The notes: generated by a model not told the origin, from the letters alone. DNA of 64,000 bases from UBA8106 sp964569695 (GCA_964569695.1 CAZMUA010000004.1:62001-126000); one strand, 5' to 3'; counted from the first letter of the stretch, positions 52,123-63,072 are shown. Numbers and translations are program-made.

Positions 52123-53133
52123 TTAATCCCAGGTTACAAAACCCATCGCATTCCCAGTACCCGCGTCCGATCGATAGCATGGCACATAGTCAACGACTGT
52201 CATGCTTAATTCAGTATCTGTAAGAGCGCCGGCAGTCGTAATCCAATTCTTCGTTTCTGATGTACCAGAGCGAAATCGGTCAGGAGGAATATTCACTAGC
52301 TGTGAACGATCTCCCGACTTCATTCCTTCAAGGAGCATGTTGTCAAATTCTTCATCGACAACGAAATGACTCAAGCCGCCGGAAGCAATCACTCCTACCC
52401 GGGCTTTACTATCCCAAGACGTCACAGCTCGATTGATCACTCGGCCAAAATCGAAGCACCGACCAACCGTCGGTTGATTCGGAGGAAAGAAAGTATTAAG
52501 TACAACTGGAACAGACGGAATGGCTATGTCATTCATAATCCGTCGATAAATGAATCCATAGGCGTGTGGTAAACCCTTACGGCCATTCGGTCCTTCCGGT
52601 AATACCTTCATTGCCGCAGCATCGAAACCTTCGTCCATGGCCGACCGAAGAATATGTTCCCCAAGCTCCGGCACGCAAGGATAGGTCGCTCCACCTTCCG
52701 GTGAGTTGGCCCAGTGAGACAGACCTAAACCAGCTGGCATCTTGGCCAGCCGTTCCTTGGATGGAGGAATGTTGTCCACAGATTCGCCATAAAAAACGCT
52801 AAAAGGTGGTGTGAGAGCTTCAGTAAAAATCTCACGTTGGTCGTTGCCAACTATTACAAGGGCATCAAGTGATGCCTTTGCAAATCTCTCTTGAAGTTGC
52901 TCAATAGCACGCTGGCAGGCTGCGTGTCTCTCGGTTCTCATTTCAATGGTGCATTGTTCGGCCAAATTTTCTTTCGCTCGAACTTCCACCAATTCGTCAA
53001 ATTTGTAAGTTCCACCACGAAACGGATGGCCTGGAGCTTTTTTATCCGCTTCAACCCGTCCCAGCCATTTTTCTGGAGGCGTTGACAAAAGCGGCCCGTG
53101 AGACGAGCCAAGTCCAAAAACAATATTAGCCAT
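52123..53133 (-). CDS. class III extradiol dioxygenase, LigB-like
   Basis: This 336-residue protein has the LigB fold: FGLGSSHGPLLS at the N-terminus has the first His of the iron site, VIVGNDQ is the core strand, and VGVIASGGLSHFVVDEEFD is the C-terminal block common to catalytic LigB subunits. Such enzymes open catechol-type rings next to a hydroxyl. It is the last gene of the UbiD operon, 12 nt after the PBP2-fold gene. The ring substrate is unknown. Confidence 0.82.
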   Translation of the reverse strand: MANIVFGLGSSHGPLLSTPPEKWLGRVEADKKAPGHPFRGGTYKFDELVEVRAKENLAEQCTIEMRTERHAACQRAIEQLQERFAKASLDALVIVGNDQREIFTEALTPPFSVFYGESVDNIPPSKERLAKMPAGLGLSHWANSPEGGATYPCVPELGEHILRSAMDEGFDAAAMKVLPEGPNGRKGLPHAYGFIYRRIMNDIAIPSVPVVLNTFFPPNQPTVGRCFDFGRVINRAVTSWDSKARVGVIASGGLSHFVVDEEFDNMLLEGMKSGDRSQLVNIPPDRFRSGTSETKNWITTAGALTDTELSMTVVDYVPCYRSDAGTGNAMGFVTWD

Positions 53134-53145
53134 ATACTCCCTTCG

Positions 53146-54033
53146 TTACAGATCTGACACTAAAACCGATTTCTCGTACGCGGCCGTTCCGCCCTTACCT
53201 TCCGGAAAAATTTCCCAATCCTCGACCCACTCGTGAGTCGCGTCGAACATTTCTTTCGAGTACGGTTGGAACACGATTCTCTCGCCGGGGCCAAAGGTGC
53301 GAGTGTCCATGATCTCGTGGAACCGCTCAGGAAATATTTTCTTGTAGTAATGCGTGTATAACTCAGGACGTAAATCTATATCCGCTTGTGCACGCTTCAG
53401 TGCACGATAACACTTCCGAACGTCGGAAGGATCCACATCCTCCTCGACCATTGCGGCCACCATGAACGTCGTATCGATAATCTTCCGGAATCCTAATTGC
53501 TCGAGCAGGTATAACGGACCGCCGAACGCGTTCCCCGCTGGCACTTCTCCGTCCACCAATAACTCAAGCCGTTGAAAGAGCATTCCGCCAAAATGCAGCT
53601 TAATCTGGTCACGTGTCAGAAACGCCTCAAGTGCCTGGATCGTCGAGTAGTGACTACCTGATTGATAGCCGACAGTGATCGGAACATTAGCTAGATCTTC
53701 TGGTCGCTTGATAGAAGAATCCGGCGGAACATAAATACCAGACGGACTTACCGAGTAGGCCTCCCCCCAAACCCGACCGTGGCCAGCTGATGCCGCCATA
53801 TTAACCGTCCAATGGCAGGCAGAACTAATTGAACAACCTCGACCTTGCCCTTCAAAACTTTGATAGGCACCGCTTCGGAGATCAGGAGAAATCTCTTCGG
53901 CTGTCTTGATACTGCTGACGCTGCGCTTTCCACTGCGAAATTCGTAGTCTAAACCCGCGTCCGAAAAGTAGCCTTTTTCATGAGCGACAAATTCTTGAAG
54001 TCGCATGTGTGGAGCAATAAGAAATTTACCCAT
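53146..54033 (-). CDS. PBP2-fold (NMT1/THI5-like) protein without signal peptide
   Basis: This 295-residue protein has the type 2 periplasmic-binding fold of the SsuA/NMT1/THI5 group: LQEFVAHEKGYFSDAGLDYEF at the start, GRVWGEAYSVSPSGIYVPP, and DLANVPITVGYQSGSHY. No export signal is present; residue 1 leads straight into the first strand, so it is likely cytoplasmic. The same fold occurs in enzymes such as 4,5-dihydroxyphthalate decarboxylase, MqnA and THI5. With UbiD, HpaB and LigB genes around it, an enzymatic role is likelier than transport. Confidence 0.72.
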   Translation of the reverse strand: MGKFLIAPHMRLQEFVAHEKGYFSDAGLDYEFRSGKRSVSSIKTAEEISPDLRSGAYQSFEGQGRGCSISSACHWTVNMAASAGHGRVWGEAYSVSPSGIYVPPDSSIKRPEDLANVPITVGYQSGSHYSTIQALEAFLTRDQIKLHFGGMLFQRLELLVDGEVPAGNAFGGPLYLLEQLGFRKIIDTTFMVAAMVEEDVDPSDVRKCYRALKRAQADIDLRPELYTHYYKKIFPERFHEIMDTRTFGPGERIVFQPYSKEMFDATHEWVEDWEIFPEGKGGTAAYEKSVLVSDL

Positions 54034-54056
54034 GGAGTGCAGCGCTGCCGCCCTTT

Positions 54057-55562
54057 CTATCCTTTTTTTGAACCAGTAACGGGCCGCTCTAAATCTAAAA
54101 ATTTCGAGACCAATTCAATACCATTAGACAAATCAGAACGCCGATAAGCATTTGCGACGACCATCGTTGGATCTCCTGAGTGTAACCGTTCATAGAGTTG
54201 CTGTCGACTGCCGTAAGAGTCACCAGTCAAATCCCAAGCCAGCTTGCACAATTTATGACGATCGATTGGCGTTGTTCCCTTACCACGCATGTAAATGTCC
54301 AAGTGTTTCTTTAATTCTGGAACATCCCAGTCTTCAGCAGTTGGCAAGAAAATGAGCGAGCTTGTACCAATGTGTTCGACAAGTTCAATAAATCGTTCTG
54401 AAACCATCGTCACTAGAGCCCGACGTTCAGGCGCAGGCTTGGGACGATACAGACCTCCTTGTGATCGCACACAATCAATTTCTCCAGCTCGAAGATTTGT
54501 CCGACACAATTCGAGATATGTACACATCTCACCGAGAGTACCTGCCACATTCGGCCGCTGGTCGACTCCGGACGTCGTAGCCAGTAAATAAGCAACCGCA
54601 ACGAGAATCTCCATTCGCATTTGCGTCAAGACCGAACCAGCATAACTCGCCCATGACATCACGTTCCCTCGAAACAATCGATTCGCTGCCAGTGGCTCTC
54701 GATACAAAAAGATGCGTTCCCAAGGCACAAACACATCGTCAAAAATTGCGAGCGAGTCAATTTCGTCAAAGCTAGCAGAAACTGGATGGTCTAGTGGATT
54801 GCGGCCAGAAAAAGCTTCTCGAGCAACTTGCTTTAATCCAGGCGCGTTGCATGGAATAGTGAACCAGATAGCAAAGTCCTTTTCATCTTCCTGAAACTGG
54901 TACGTCGGCGAAACTAGGATCTCATTCGAGAATATTCCAAACGTGTTAAACCTGGCACCGCGGACGACGATCCCATCATCACGCTCCTTGACTACCCTGA
55001 CGCACCTGTCAGGATCTTCAGAAGGGCGGAGTGACTTATCCATACATGGATCATGTAATCCATGCGATAGACACAAATCGTGATCACGCGCATAGTCAAG
55101 ATAGGTTCTGGTATTGCGCGCGAAATCTGGGTTAAGTTCCGCCAATTGGTCATGAATATCGTAGTAACCAACTACCATCGACGCGCAAAAATCTGGTAAT
55201 CGGCCGCACATCCCGAATACTTCACGGACCCAGATCTCAGTATTAGCACGTCGGAGCAGTAAATCTTCTGGTGCGGTTGGTAGATGGTAAGAGTAAGACG
55301 CCCGACGCCCGTTTTCCTGCTCATAGGTCATTATTTCTGAGGTCTCCGGAGCGTGCTGCATGTCGTAAATCCGGGCAATGTTTTTAGCCATCGTTGAAAA
55401 AACTGGATGTGTCGTTACATCCTCGATGCGTTGCCCGCGGTACCACACCTCACGTCCGTCCCGCAAACTCTCTAAGTATCGCCTGCCATCCAGAGCACCT
55501 TTGCCTTCAGACTCTTGGTACGGTGTGACCGTACGGTCTATTCCTGCAGTCGTCTCACTCAT
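54057..55562 (-). CDS. HpaB-type flavin-dependent aromatic hydroxylase
   Basis: This 501-residue protein belongs to the 4-hydroxyphenylacetate 3-monooxygenase oxygenase family, which uses FADH2 to add an ortho hydroxyl. YARDHDLCLSHGLHDP matches the HpaB core, GIVVRGARFNTFGIFSNE and DDVFVPWERIFLY are further family blocks. The flavin reductase partner (HpaC) is not in the window. The gene lies 23 nt upstream of the PBP2-fold gene and 47 nt downstream of ubiD. Confidence 0.88.
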   Translation of the reverse strand: MSETTAGIDRTVTPYQESEGKGALDGRRYLESLRDGREVWYRGQRIEDVTTHPVFSTMAKNIARIYDMQHAPETSEIMTYEQENGRRASYSYHLPTAPEDLLLRRANTEIWVREVFGMCGRLPDFCASMVVGYYDIHDQLAELNPDFARNTRTYLDYARDHDLCLSHGLHDPCMDKSLRPSEDPDRCVRVVKERDDGIVVRGARFNTFGIFSNEILVSPTYQFQEDEKDFAIWFTIPCNAPGLKQVAREAFSGRNPLDHPVSASFDEIDSLAIFDDVFVPWERIFLYREPLAANRLFRGNVMSWASYAGSVLTQMRMEILVAVAYLLATTSGVDQRPNVAGTLGEMCTYLELCRTNLRAGEIDCVRSQGGLYRPKPAPERRALVTMVSERFIELVEHIGTSSLIFLPTAEDWDVPELKKHLDIYMRGKGTTPIDRHKLCKLAWDLTGDSYGSRQQLYERLHSGDPTMVVANAYRRSDLSNGIELVSKFLDLERPVTGSKKG

Positions 55563-55609
55563 TAAATAAGCCTCATAATCATCAGCACGGTATTAGTCCT
55601 AGACATCTG

Positions 55610-57061
55610 TCAGGTATCAATACCCGCTAGGATTGCCTTGTATTTTTCTGCTACTTTTCCTCTCAGAGTATCACTTGCTTTAGCGACCGGTGGAAATTTG
55701 TCTTTCCATTCAAATGGTCGACAAGCATCAATAATTGCCCGTGAATTCAGGCGCTCACCAGGTCGCAACATGGGGTCAAGTGGACCACTCCAAGTTCTGC
55801 GAATGATGTCAATGTCTTCTGCTGGATTACTTCTGGTAGACAAGGCCCAAATGACCTCAAAAGTGTTTGTTGGATCGATGTCTTCATCCACTACCACAAC
55901 ATAGCGACCGAGGTAATTACCAGATTGGCAACCAGCTGTGAGCAATCCCGCCTGTTTCGCATGGCCAGCGTACGCCTGTTTAATTGATATCACGTTAAAA
56001 AGTCGAGGCCCGCCAGCTTCATGGCACCATACACCCTGGACACCATTTAATCCTGCCCTCTCTACCTCGTCCCAAATCATGCCAGATTTCATAACACACT
56101 TGCTAAAAGAGAAGTCCGATGGCGGTTGCATCGGGCTCGCCATGGTTAGAATGGGATCGTCACGATAGTAAATCCGCTCAATCCGGACAACTGGCTCATC
56201 GCTTACAGCACTCGCATAGTAGCCAGTAAATTCCCCAAATGGACCCTCAGCCCGAACGTCGCCGGCATGCATAGCACCTTCCAAAATAATCTCACTGTGG
56301 GCCGGCATCGGCAGGCCATAGCATTCAGACCGAATTGTTTCAAACGGCCGGCCACGATGTCCACCAGCCCACGCGAATTCCGAAAGTCCAAACCTTAGTT
56401 CGTTCCCAGCTCCAAGAAATAAAAGTGGATCATGCCCGCAGCTGATCAGCACAGGGCACGGTTGTCCTCGACGAAAATATTTTTCTCGAATCTGCCGACC
56501 TTGTTTTCCAGGTGACATCCATAGCCCAACGGTTCGTTGATCATGGAGCATCGCCCGATAGGTGCCAACATTAACCCAGTCGTCGTCTGGGTCGTACATA
56601 ATCACAAGATCATCAGTGCCAATGTATCGTCCACCATCTCGTTCGTGAAGAAGTGGTGCAGGAAATTTATTTAAGTCAACATCGTCATCACGATCAATAT
56701 TCTGAAGAATCGGTCCGGTCTCCACAGTTTCAGGTGCAAGTGACTTATGTAATTGCATTCGGTCACGGTACGAACGGACGACATCCATGGGAGTTTCTGG
56801 TACTGGAAATCCAAGAGCGATTGCTAAACGCTTGCGCGAATTCATGGTCCCAGATACAACACGAAATCCATCTGGGAATCCTGGAATCTTTTGAAACAAA
56901 ATGGCTGGTGGGTTGGCATGCGTATGGTGGACAATTTCCGTAAACGCACCCATTTCCAAATTACAATCTACGCCATCCACTGTCAGCAGTTCACCAACAT
57001 CAGCCGCCCGTTTTAGTAATTCCCGGAGATCTTCATGAGGGTGTTCGTAGGCATTGTACAT
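55610..57061 (-). CDS. UbiD family decarboxylase
   Basis: This 483-residue prenyl-FMN-dependent (de)carboxylase has the catalytic Glu region EGPFGEFTGYYAS and the preceding HSEIILEGAMHAGDVR. The N-terminal DLRELLKRAADVGELLTVDG is typical. Substrates in the family are aromatic or unsaturated acids. UbiX, which makes the prenyl-FMN cofactor, is not in the window and must be elsewhere. It is the third gene of the operon. Confidence 0.92.
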   Translation of the reverse strand: MYNAYEHPHEDLRELLKRAADVGELLTVDGVDCNLEMGAFTEIVHHTHANPPAILFQKIPGFPDGFRVVSGTMNSRKRLAIALGFPVPETPMDVVRSYRDRMQLHKSLAPETVETGPILQNIDRDDDVDLNKFPAPLLHERDGGRYIGTDDLVIMYDPDDDWVNVGTYRAMLHDQRTVGLWMSPGKQGRQIREKYFRRGQPCPVLISCGHDPLLFLGAGNELRFGLSEFAWAGGHRGRPFETIRSECYGLPMPAHSEIILEGAMHAGDVRAEGPFGEFTGYYASAVSDEPVVRIERIYYRDDPILTMASPMQPPSDFSFSKCVMKSGMIWDEVERAGLNGVQGVWCHEAGGPRLFNVISIKQAYAGHAKQAGLLTAGCQSGNYLGRYVVVVDEDIDPTNTFEVIWALSTRSNPAEDIDIIRRTWSGPLDPMLRPGERLNSRAIIDACRPFEWKDKFPPVAKASDTLRGKVAEKYKAILAGIDT

Positions 57062-57129
57062 AGCGCATGATCTCCAATGAGATGTTTATGATTGCCCCAC
57101 AACTCACGCAGTACTAATTTTGAAAACTC

Positions 57130-58389
57130 TCACGCAGACGTTTCTGAGGCTTGTACCCGAGACTGCTCCAGGGCGATTATTCGATCTCTATAAGTAGTCT
57201 TCACACTCAATAAAGATAAGCCGGCCGCAATCGACGCCACGGCGAGCATGATAAAAGCATTCCTGTAACTACCCTGTGTGTCGGACATATAGCCAACAAG
57301 CGGCGGCCCGATAGCGAATCCAACTGTCACGCACGCAGTCAAAATCCCTATTGTCTTCCCTAGCACCTTAGGCCCAAAACAGTGCTTCGATAAGACTGGG
57401 ATGTCTACAATCGAACCGCCGTGGGATAAACCACGCGTAATGGTAAATGCAACCAGCGCAGACAACATGGAAATGGGAAACATCAGTAACACGGACACAG
57501 CCATCATGAAATAACAGAGCTGGATGCCTTTCACCGAACGCTTATCGTATAGCCATCCAAAGCCAAGCTTGCCCGCAATACTAACGGCGAACACGGCACT
57601 CTTTATCCAAGCTGCGTTCATGGGACTGTAATTAACCTCCTGAATGAGATACAGCATAAGATGTTGCCCCAGCGACTGATCCGTAAACCCAATCAAGCCC
57701 ACAGCCAGGCCAATCATCCAGAACGACCGGCTTTTCAGCACATCTGAAAAATCTATCTCGGCGGCAGCACTCTCCTCGCGTTTGGTTTGCAATGAACTAT
57801 CTGCAAGTCCTGCGCCGTCGGTTTCAGCATCTTGAGAATCTTTAACGATCCGCAAGAAAACTGGGAGCGCAACTGTCCAAATGCCAATGCTCAGCAGTGC
57901 TACCGTCATCCGCCAGCCATAGATGCTAATCAGCCATGTCGCTAATGGTGGGGTAAAAGTCCCCGCGACACTCGTACCAAGTAACGCCGAACCAATAGCA
58001 AGACCTTGCTGGTGCATAAACCGCTGCGAAACCAGCACCTTGATGGCGATCATGCAGGAAATTGAACCCATTCCCAGCACAAGACCGACGAGATAAAACT
58101 GCCAGAGCGATTGCACCCAGAGAAATCCTAGCATCGCAATGATCGACACGCAGGAAGCAACGACCACGATTTTTCGAATGCTAAATTTGTCGACAAGGAC
58201 GCCAAAAAAAATACCAAAGACAGCGCCAGCGCCGAATTTGAGTGTTGCAACAAACGTCACCTGCGCACGACCCCATCCGAATTCGTCGATGATTGGTGCG
58301 TAGATGACTGGCATCACCATCGTAGGTATCCCGAAGGTAAAGACAATCGTAAGAAAGGACGCGGCAACAATTGGCCAATTTTTAGTCAT
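57130..58389 (-). CDS. MFS transporter
   Basis: This 419-residue protein has 12 predicted helices with a charged central loop (QDAETDGAGLADSSLQTKRE). GFGWLYDKRSVKG resembles the inter-helix MFS motif of the second half, and the GxxxDKFS segment the first. The oxalate/formate-type and monocarboxylate branch looks closest. It probably imports the aromatic acid for UbiD. It starts 8 nt after the QPDF-repeat gene. Confidence 0.85.
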   Translation of the reverse strand: MTKNWPIVAASFLTIVFTFGIPTMVMPVIYAPIIDEFGWGRAQVTFVATLKFGAGAVFGIFFGVLVDKFSIRKIVVVASCVSIIAMLGFLWVQSLWQFYLVGLVLGMGSISCMIAIKVLVSQRFMHQQGLAIGSALLGTSVAGTFTPPLATWLISIYGWRMTVALLSIGIWTVALPVFLRIVKDSQDAETDGAGLADSSLQTKREESAAAEIDFSDVLKSRSFWMIGLAVGLIGFTDQSLGQHLMLYLIQEVNYSPMNAAWIKSAVFAVSIAGKLGFGWLYDKRSVKGIQLCYFMMAVSVLLMFPISMLSALVAFTITRGLSHGGSIVDIPVLSKHCFGPKVLGKTIGILTACVTVGFAIGPPLVGYMSDTQGSYRNAFIMLAVASIAAGLSLLSVKTTYRDRIIALEQSRVQASETSA

Positions 58390-58397
58390 AATGTTTC

Positions 58398-61300
58398 TTA
58401 CCGAGCGATAACATCGATTAACTGCCCGCCCATATCGACGAACTCAACGTGTGATTCTAACCGACCAGTTGCTCCAGCAATCATAAAAAGCTGAGTCGAG
58501 TTCCCCTGCCCGTCATTATACGGAAATACCAGTTTACCTGACGCTGAACTATCCGTCAGAACAGGAATCTCGGTCAAGATCTCATCACCTCTGAGATTCG
58601 TCGTCACTTGACGCGCCGACCAAGCAATTGGGACGTCCGATGCAATACTTAAAGAGCCCGCGAACTGCACACGATTAAACAAACTACCGAGAGTGAATGT
58701 ATTCTGAACTCCTTGCAAGATCAGCCGTTCATCACGATCTACCTCTTGACCATCTAGATCCCTTAGCACGAACCGTACCGAGGCAGCGTGTTCAGCAGGA
58801 TTTGCAATCACCAAATCGAGCCGTGTCATCTGACCGTGGCGAATTAGATCTGGCATGGACTGGATTGGAATCCTCGCATACGTTACATCCGCGACTGGCT
58901 CAAGACCGACCCTGGTAACCAGTCCCGCATCCGACCGTGACACCAATGCAGAGATCAATGGTGTAAATGAGGAGGTTGGATGCACAACCGCATACGTACG
59001 GCGTGGAATCAAACTACCGGTCGATGGCTGCCAGATGAACGCTTCCTTCGGTGGCACTTCGTATTGTTGATACTCAATTTCATGACCTTCGTCATCGATA
59101 AGAGCTATCTCTCCTTGCACCGGCTCATTCTCTACATTCAACAAGACTATGTCGGTTTCGTATCCTCCACCAATCATTACATGCGGTAGAACGGTCACAG
59201 AGGTCGGCGACAAACCACGCACCACTGGAGCCATGGAGATTATTTCTTCACCATACTTGTTTTCTAGAACATGCCAAGCCGCTACTGATACAGGAGTATT
59301 CGAAGTCACTTCAAGTGCTCCAGTATCGAAGGACCCATCCAGTAGTTCTGCCACATCAAGGGTCATTGAGGCACCAAAAGTCAGCGTCTCCGACGTCGAA
59401 CTTATGGCATTTCCTGAACGCAGCGTGAAACGCACCGCTTGGGACGACTCTGTTTCATTAGTGACATTGATGACGGTCTTCGCACCATCACGTCCATCGG
59501 CCAGAACCAACGCATGCATCGTAGGAACTTCAAGTCGAGCTGCTACTTGATTAAGGAGAAGACGACTTTGTTGTTCAGTTTGTGTATCCATCATGATCTT
59601 GGTGCGAGTTTTCATCCACACACCTGCAACTCCAGCATCCACTTGGAGCTTTCCCTGACCCATAATGAGTTCTGGTTCCTTTAATGCAAGGATAGGGTCC
59701 AACGAACTGAAACGGTCCACGCCATTTGGCGGCACCTCGATACGGTGGCGACTAGAAGGATCTCTAAATATAAGCATCCGAGCCCAGTGCGAATCCATCA
59801 CGTACAGCTGTTGATTGATACTGTCGAATGCCAATCCGCGTGGGTCATACAATTGGTCCTGTGCGGACACATCCCTTAACACTTGTCCAGATTGACTCGT
59901 CTTGTCGCGCTGACCGAGCACAGCCAAAGCAGTCGAATGGTTTTTCATTCGATCCGCTGTGACATCGAATACAAGTACACGGTCCGTACCCTGGTCAGCA
60001 ACATACAGCCGTTGCTTTACATGGTCATACGCTACACCATTCGGTGAAGCTAGACTTTTTCCCGTGATAACTTTACCTGAACCTCGCAATTGAGTTGCCG
60101 GCGTCGTACTAGAAAAATCCGGTTGCCCGAGAACTGAGATCGCAGCCATTCCGTCTTGTATTACGTCTGGTGCCACAGCAAAAACAAGCAAGCGGTGGTT
60201 CCTGTTGTCTACAACGAAGAGGCGGTCGTTATCAGCGTCGTACGCTAGATGTCCAGGTGAACTCAAGCTGTGGGCCGCCAACCCAGGGTCACTTGACGTG
60301 AAATCTGGCTGGCCAAGTACATTGATCGCATCAGAACCACTGGTCAGTCGATCACGATCAATGTCGAATACGAGCACTCGATGATTTCCGCCGTCAGCAA
60401 CAAAAGCTCGCCGATGCTTGAAGTCAATCGCAATGCCCACAGGCAACATATTCGATGCAATTCCTCGACCGATATCGACGGCGAAATCGAAACGGTTACG
60501 AGCTGTTTGCGGTTCCTGGGTTTCGAAGTCAGGTTGTCCTAGAACCGCCACAGCCGCATGACCTCCGCCCAAAGATAACGTCTCGGGATTGGCTTCATAA
60601 ATCAGGACACGGTCGTTCCATCCGTCACCCACATACAGACGCTTATCCAAAACGTCATAGGCCAGTGCAAGAGGCACGTTGATACCCGTTGCTGACCTGG
60701 CTGCTTTTGCCGTCTGGAAGTCTGGCTGGCCAAAAACCCAACGCGCCTCATACTCCAACAAACGATTGTGGCGATCGAGACGAAAACCAAGGACCCGATT
60801 GTTGTATTCGTCAGCAACCCAGAGCCGATGGTCTACCGCGTCGAGCGCCACGGCGCGCGCCATCGTCGTTGTCCGAGCATCCAACCTGTCATTGGCCATC
60901 CGACGATTAAAGTCATCACGCCCTGCATCATCTACGTGGCCAATCACATCGAGTGCAGCGAGCCCACTGCGGAGCACGTCCGGTCTGATGTCAAAAGCCA
61001 TAACACGGTTTCCACCAGGAAAACCCTCAGAGACATAAAGCATTTGCTTCTCAGAATCGACCGATGGATCCTTGGGAAAAGCGAATCGTGTTTGTGAAAT
61101 GACTGGATCGAATGTCGTGAAATCCGGCTGACCCACAACAACGAAGGCCTCTAGATTATCCTGCAGCTTGTCCGGCGCCGCTTCGAACACCAGAATTCTA
61201 TTATCAGGCAATTGGCTCACGAACAAGCGCTTATGCAACCGGTCATAATCTAGGCCACCAGGCGTGATCGATCTCACACCAAATCGATTTTCCGGCCTCG

Positions 61301-62213
61301 CGCGAGCGCCGGAGAAACGTGGCGTGTTCGTGTAGAAATCCGGTTGACCAAGCACTGCAACAGCGTTTGGATCGTTGGACAGTCGATCAGGATGTATATC
61401 AAAAACCAAAATTCTATTGTTGTTCTGATCCGAAACAAACAGTCGTTGCTCATCTGGATCTAATGCAATCCCGTGTGCGCGTGTAAGGCGATTTGGCCCA
61501 AGTCCTTGTTCGCGGCTCCTAAAGTCAGGCTGTCCAATTACAATTTTCGCATTTGGGAAATCCTCAAGTCTTGTGGGATCGATATCAAACACAAGAATAC
61601 GTGAGCCGTCTTCCACAAAAAGTCGCTGTGTATCTTCATCAACGATGATCTCGGAACCACTGAATTGCCTCTGCCCGGCACCAGACGTCATGGTCTCGAA
61701 GTCCGGTTGACCAATTACGTGGGTCGCTTCCGGATAATCCTGCATGTCATCAGGATGTACGTTGAAGACGAGAATACGGTTACGGTCTCGCACAAACAAT
61801 CGTTGGTAGATATTGTCCACCGCGAGACCAGTTTCGGCACCACCCGCGCCGTCAGTGCGATTGGTTACAGACTGTCGGCGGCGACCGACCAAACTTCTAT
61901 GACCGATCACATGATCTGCTGTATGACGAACATGCCGGCCCTCCTCGTCTAACTGATATACGAGCACTCGAATGTTGCCTGGTTCTGGTACGAACATACG
62001 GTGATTGACGCGATCCAGCGCCACAGAACCTGGTCACCACACGCTATGGGAATTTGGTCCATTGTTTGTGACGCCTCCTCGAGGAGTGGGATTGCCCCAC
62101 GGATCAAACTGGAGGAGTACGTCGCTTGCGGGTTGACCCGTCTGCTGGGCACGAACAGCTACTGAGCCTAGTGCAACAACGACAAGTGTAAAGACAAGCC
62201 ACCGCAATCGCAT
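58398..62213 (-). CDS. exported QPDF-repeat beta-propeller protein with an in-frame UGA at codon 60
   Basis: ATG 62213 has GGAG 5 nt upstream and opens a signal peptide (MRLRWLVFTLVVVALGSVAV then RAQQ). The frame then meets TGA at 62034-62036 (codon 60) and continues open to 58398, 1271 codons in all. About ten NHL-like blades follow, each with a NRILVFDI-type strand and a (V/I)(L/I)GQPDF segment. The last 400 residues are beta-rich (ETLTFGASMTLDVAELLDG and similar). A GTG at 62024 could restart translation but has no signal peptide and only a weak ribosome site. The UGA is a nonsense mutation, a sequence error or a Sec codon. It is the first gene of the UbiD operon. Confidence 0.75.
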
Positions 62214-62493
62214 GATTACTCCGATCTGAAAAATAGTAAAAAGGCTTATGCCTTGCTCACAAATGCCTTACCCTGTCCACCCACCGCAATTGTAGCCGAG
62301 AGAAATGATATTAATGCAGCAATCACGACTTCCTTGCTGGAACGCTATCAGTCATTAGAAAAGTGATTATATGTAAAGAAACAACAAAAGTTACCAAATA
62401 AACTAGCAAGAGCAAGTAAGATGTTAAATTCTTCATGTAACTACAATTCGACAACACTTTCTCTGGTTTTACCCGCATTGATCGTGTGACCAC

Positions 62494-63072
62494 ATGGGTA
62501 AAGATGATAAAGGAATGAACCGTCGGACCAAGCTATTTCTACGAACTGCGATCATGGGTATCGTCGCACTGATGTTAGCGGCGGTCGTCCAAGTGAACGC
62601 AAATCGGCAATCGACCTTAACAGGACTTGAGGCATATTTTCCTGTAATGTTTCCTGAGGCTACTCGATTTATAGAAAAAACAGGGAGTCCGCCGCACATT
62701 CAAGCGTTTAGAATCACAAATAACAGCGAGGAATTATTAGGCTTCGCGTTCTTAACCCTAGACATAGAACCACTTGAGCGTGGCTATGAAGGGCCGATCG
62801 AAATGCTGGTTGGCCTAGATGTAAACGGGAAGCTCACTGGAGTAGAGATCATCAAACATCGAGAACCCTACGGGTATTTTTCAATTGATCTTCCAGAATT
62901 CACAGAGCAGTTTCTCAACAAGAGCATCTTGGATCGTTTTCGTGTGGGCGAAGATGTTGACGGTATCACGACCGCAACTATCACCGTCTCCAGTGCAACT
63001 CGCGCTATTCGTAAAAGTGCACGTCGCATTGCCTCGGCGTTTCTTGCAGGCACTAGCGGTGACGCACATTAA
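62494..63072 (+). CDS. membrane-anchored FMN-binding domain protein
   Basis: This 192-residue protein has one N-terminal helix (AIMGIVALMLAAVVQVNA) and an exported FMN-binding domain like RnfG, NqrC and NosR. DGITTATITVSSATRAI matches the region where FMN is attached to Thr in that family, though the usual SGAT reads TTAT. GLDVNGKLTGVEIIKHREPYG is the preceding family block. It likely passes electrons in or at the membrane. No rnf, nqr or nos gene is adjacent. The start could be ATG 62515. Confidence 0.8.
   Translation: MGKDDKGMNRRTKLFLRTAIMGIVALMLAAVVQVNANRQSTLTGLEAYFPVMFPEATRFIEKTGSPPHIQAFRITNNSEELLGFAFLTLDIEPLERGYEGPIEMLVGLDVNGKLTGVEIIKHREPYGYFSIDLPEFTEQFLNKSILDRFRVGEDVDGITTATITVSSATRAIRKSARRIASAFLAGTSGDAH

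Noticed and set aside
62241..62254. A small hairpin (AAGGC/GCCTT) followed by Ts on the minus strand, upstream of the QPDF-repeat gene
   Set aside because: The stem is only 5 bp in AT-rich DNA, too weak to call a terminator or attenuator.
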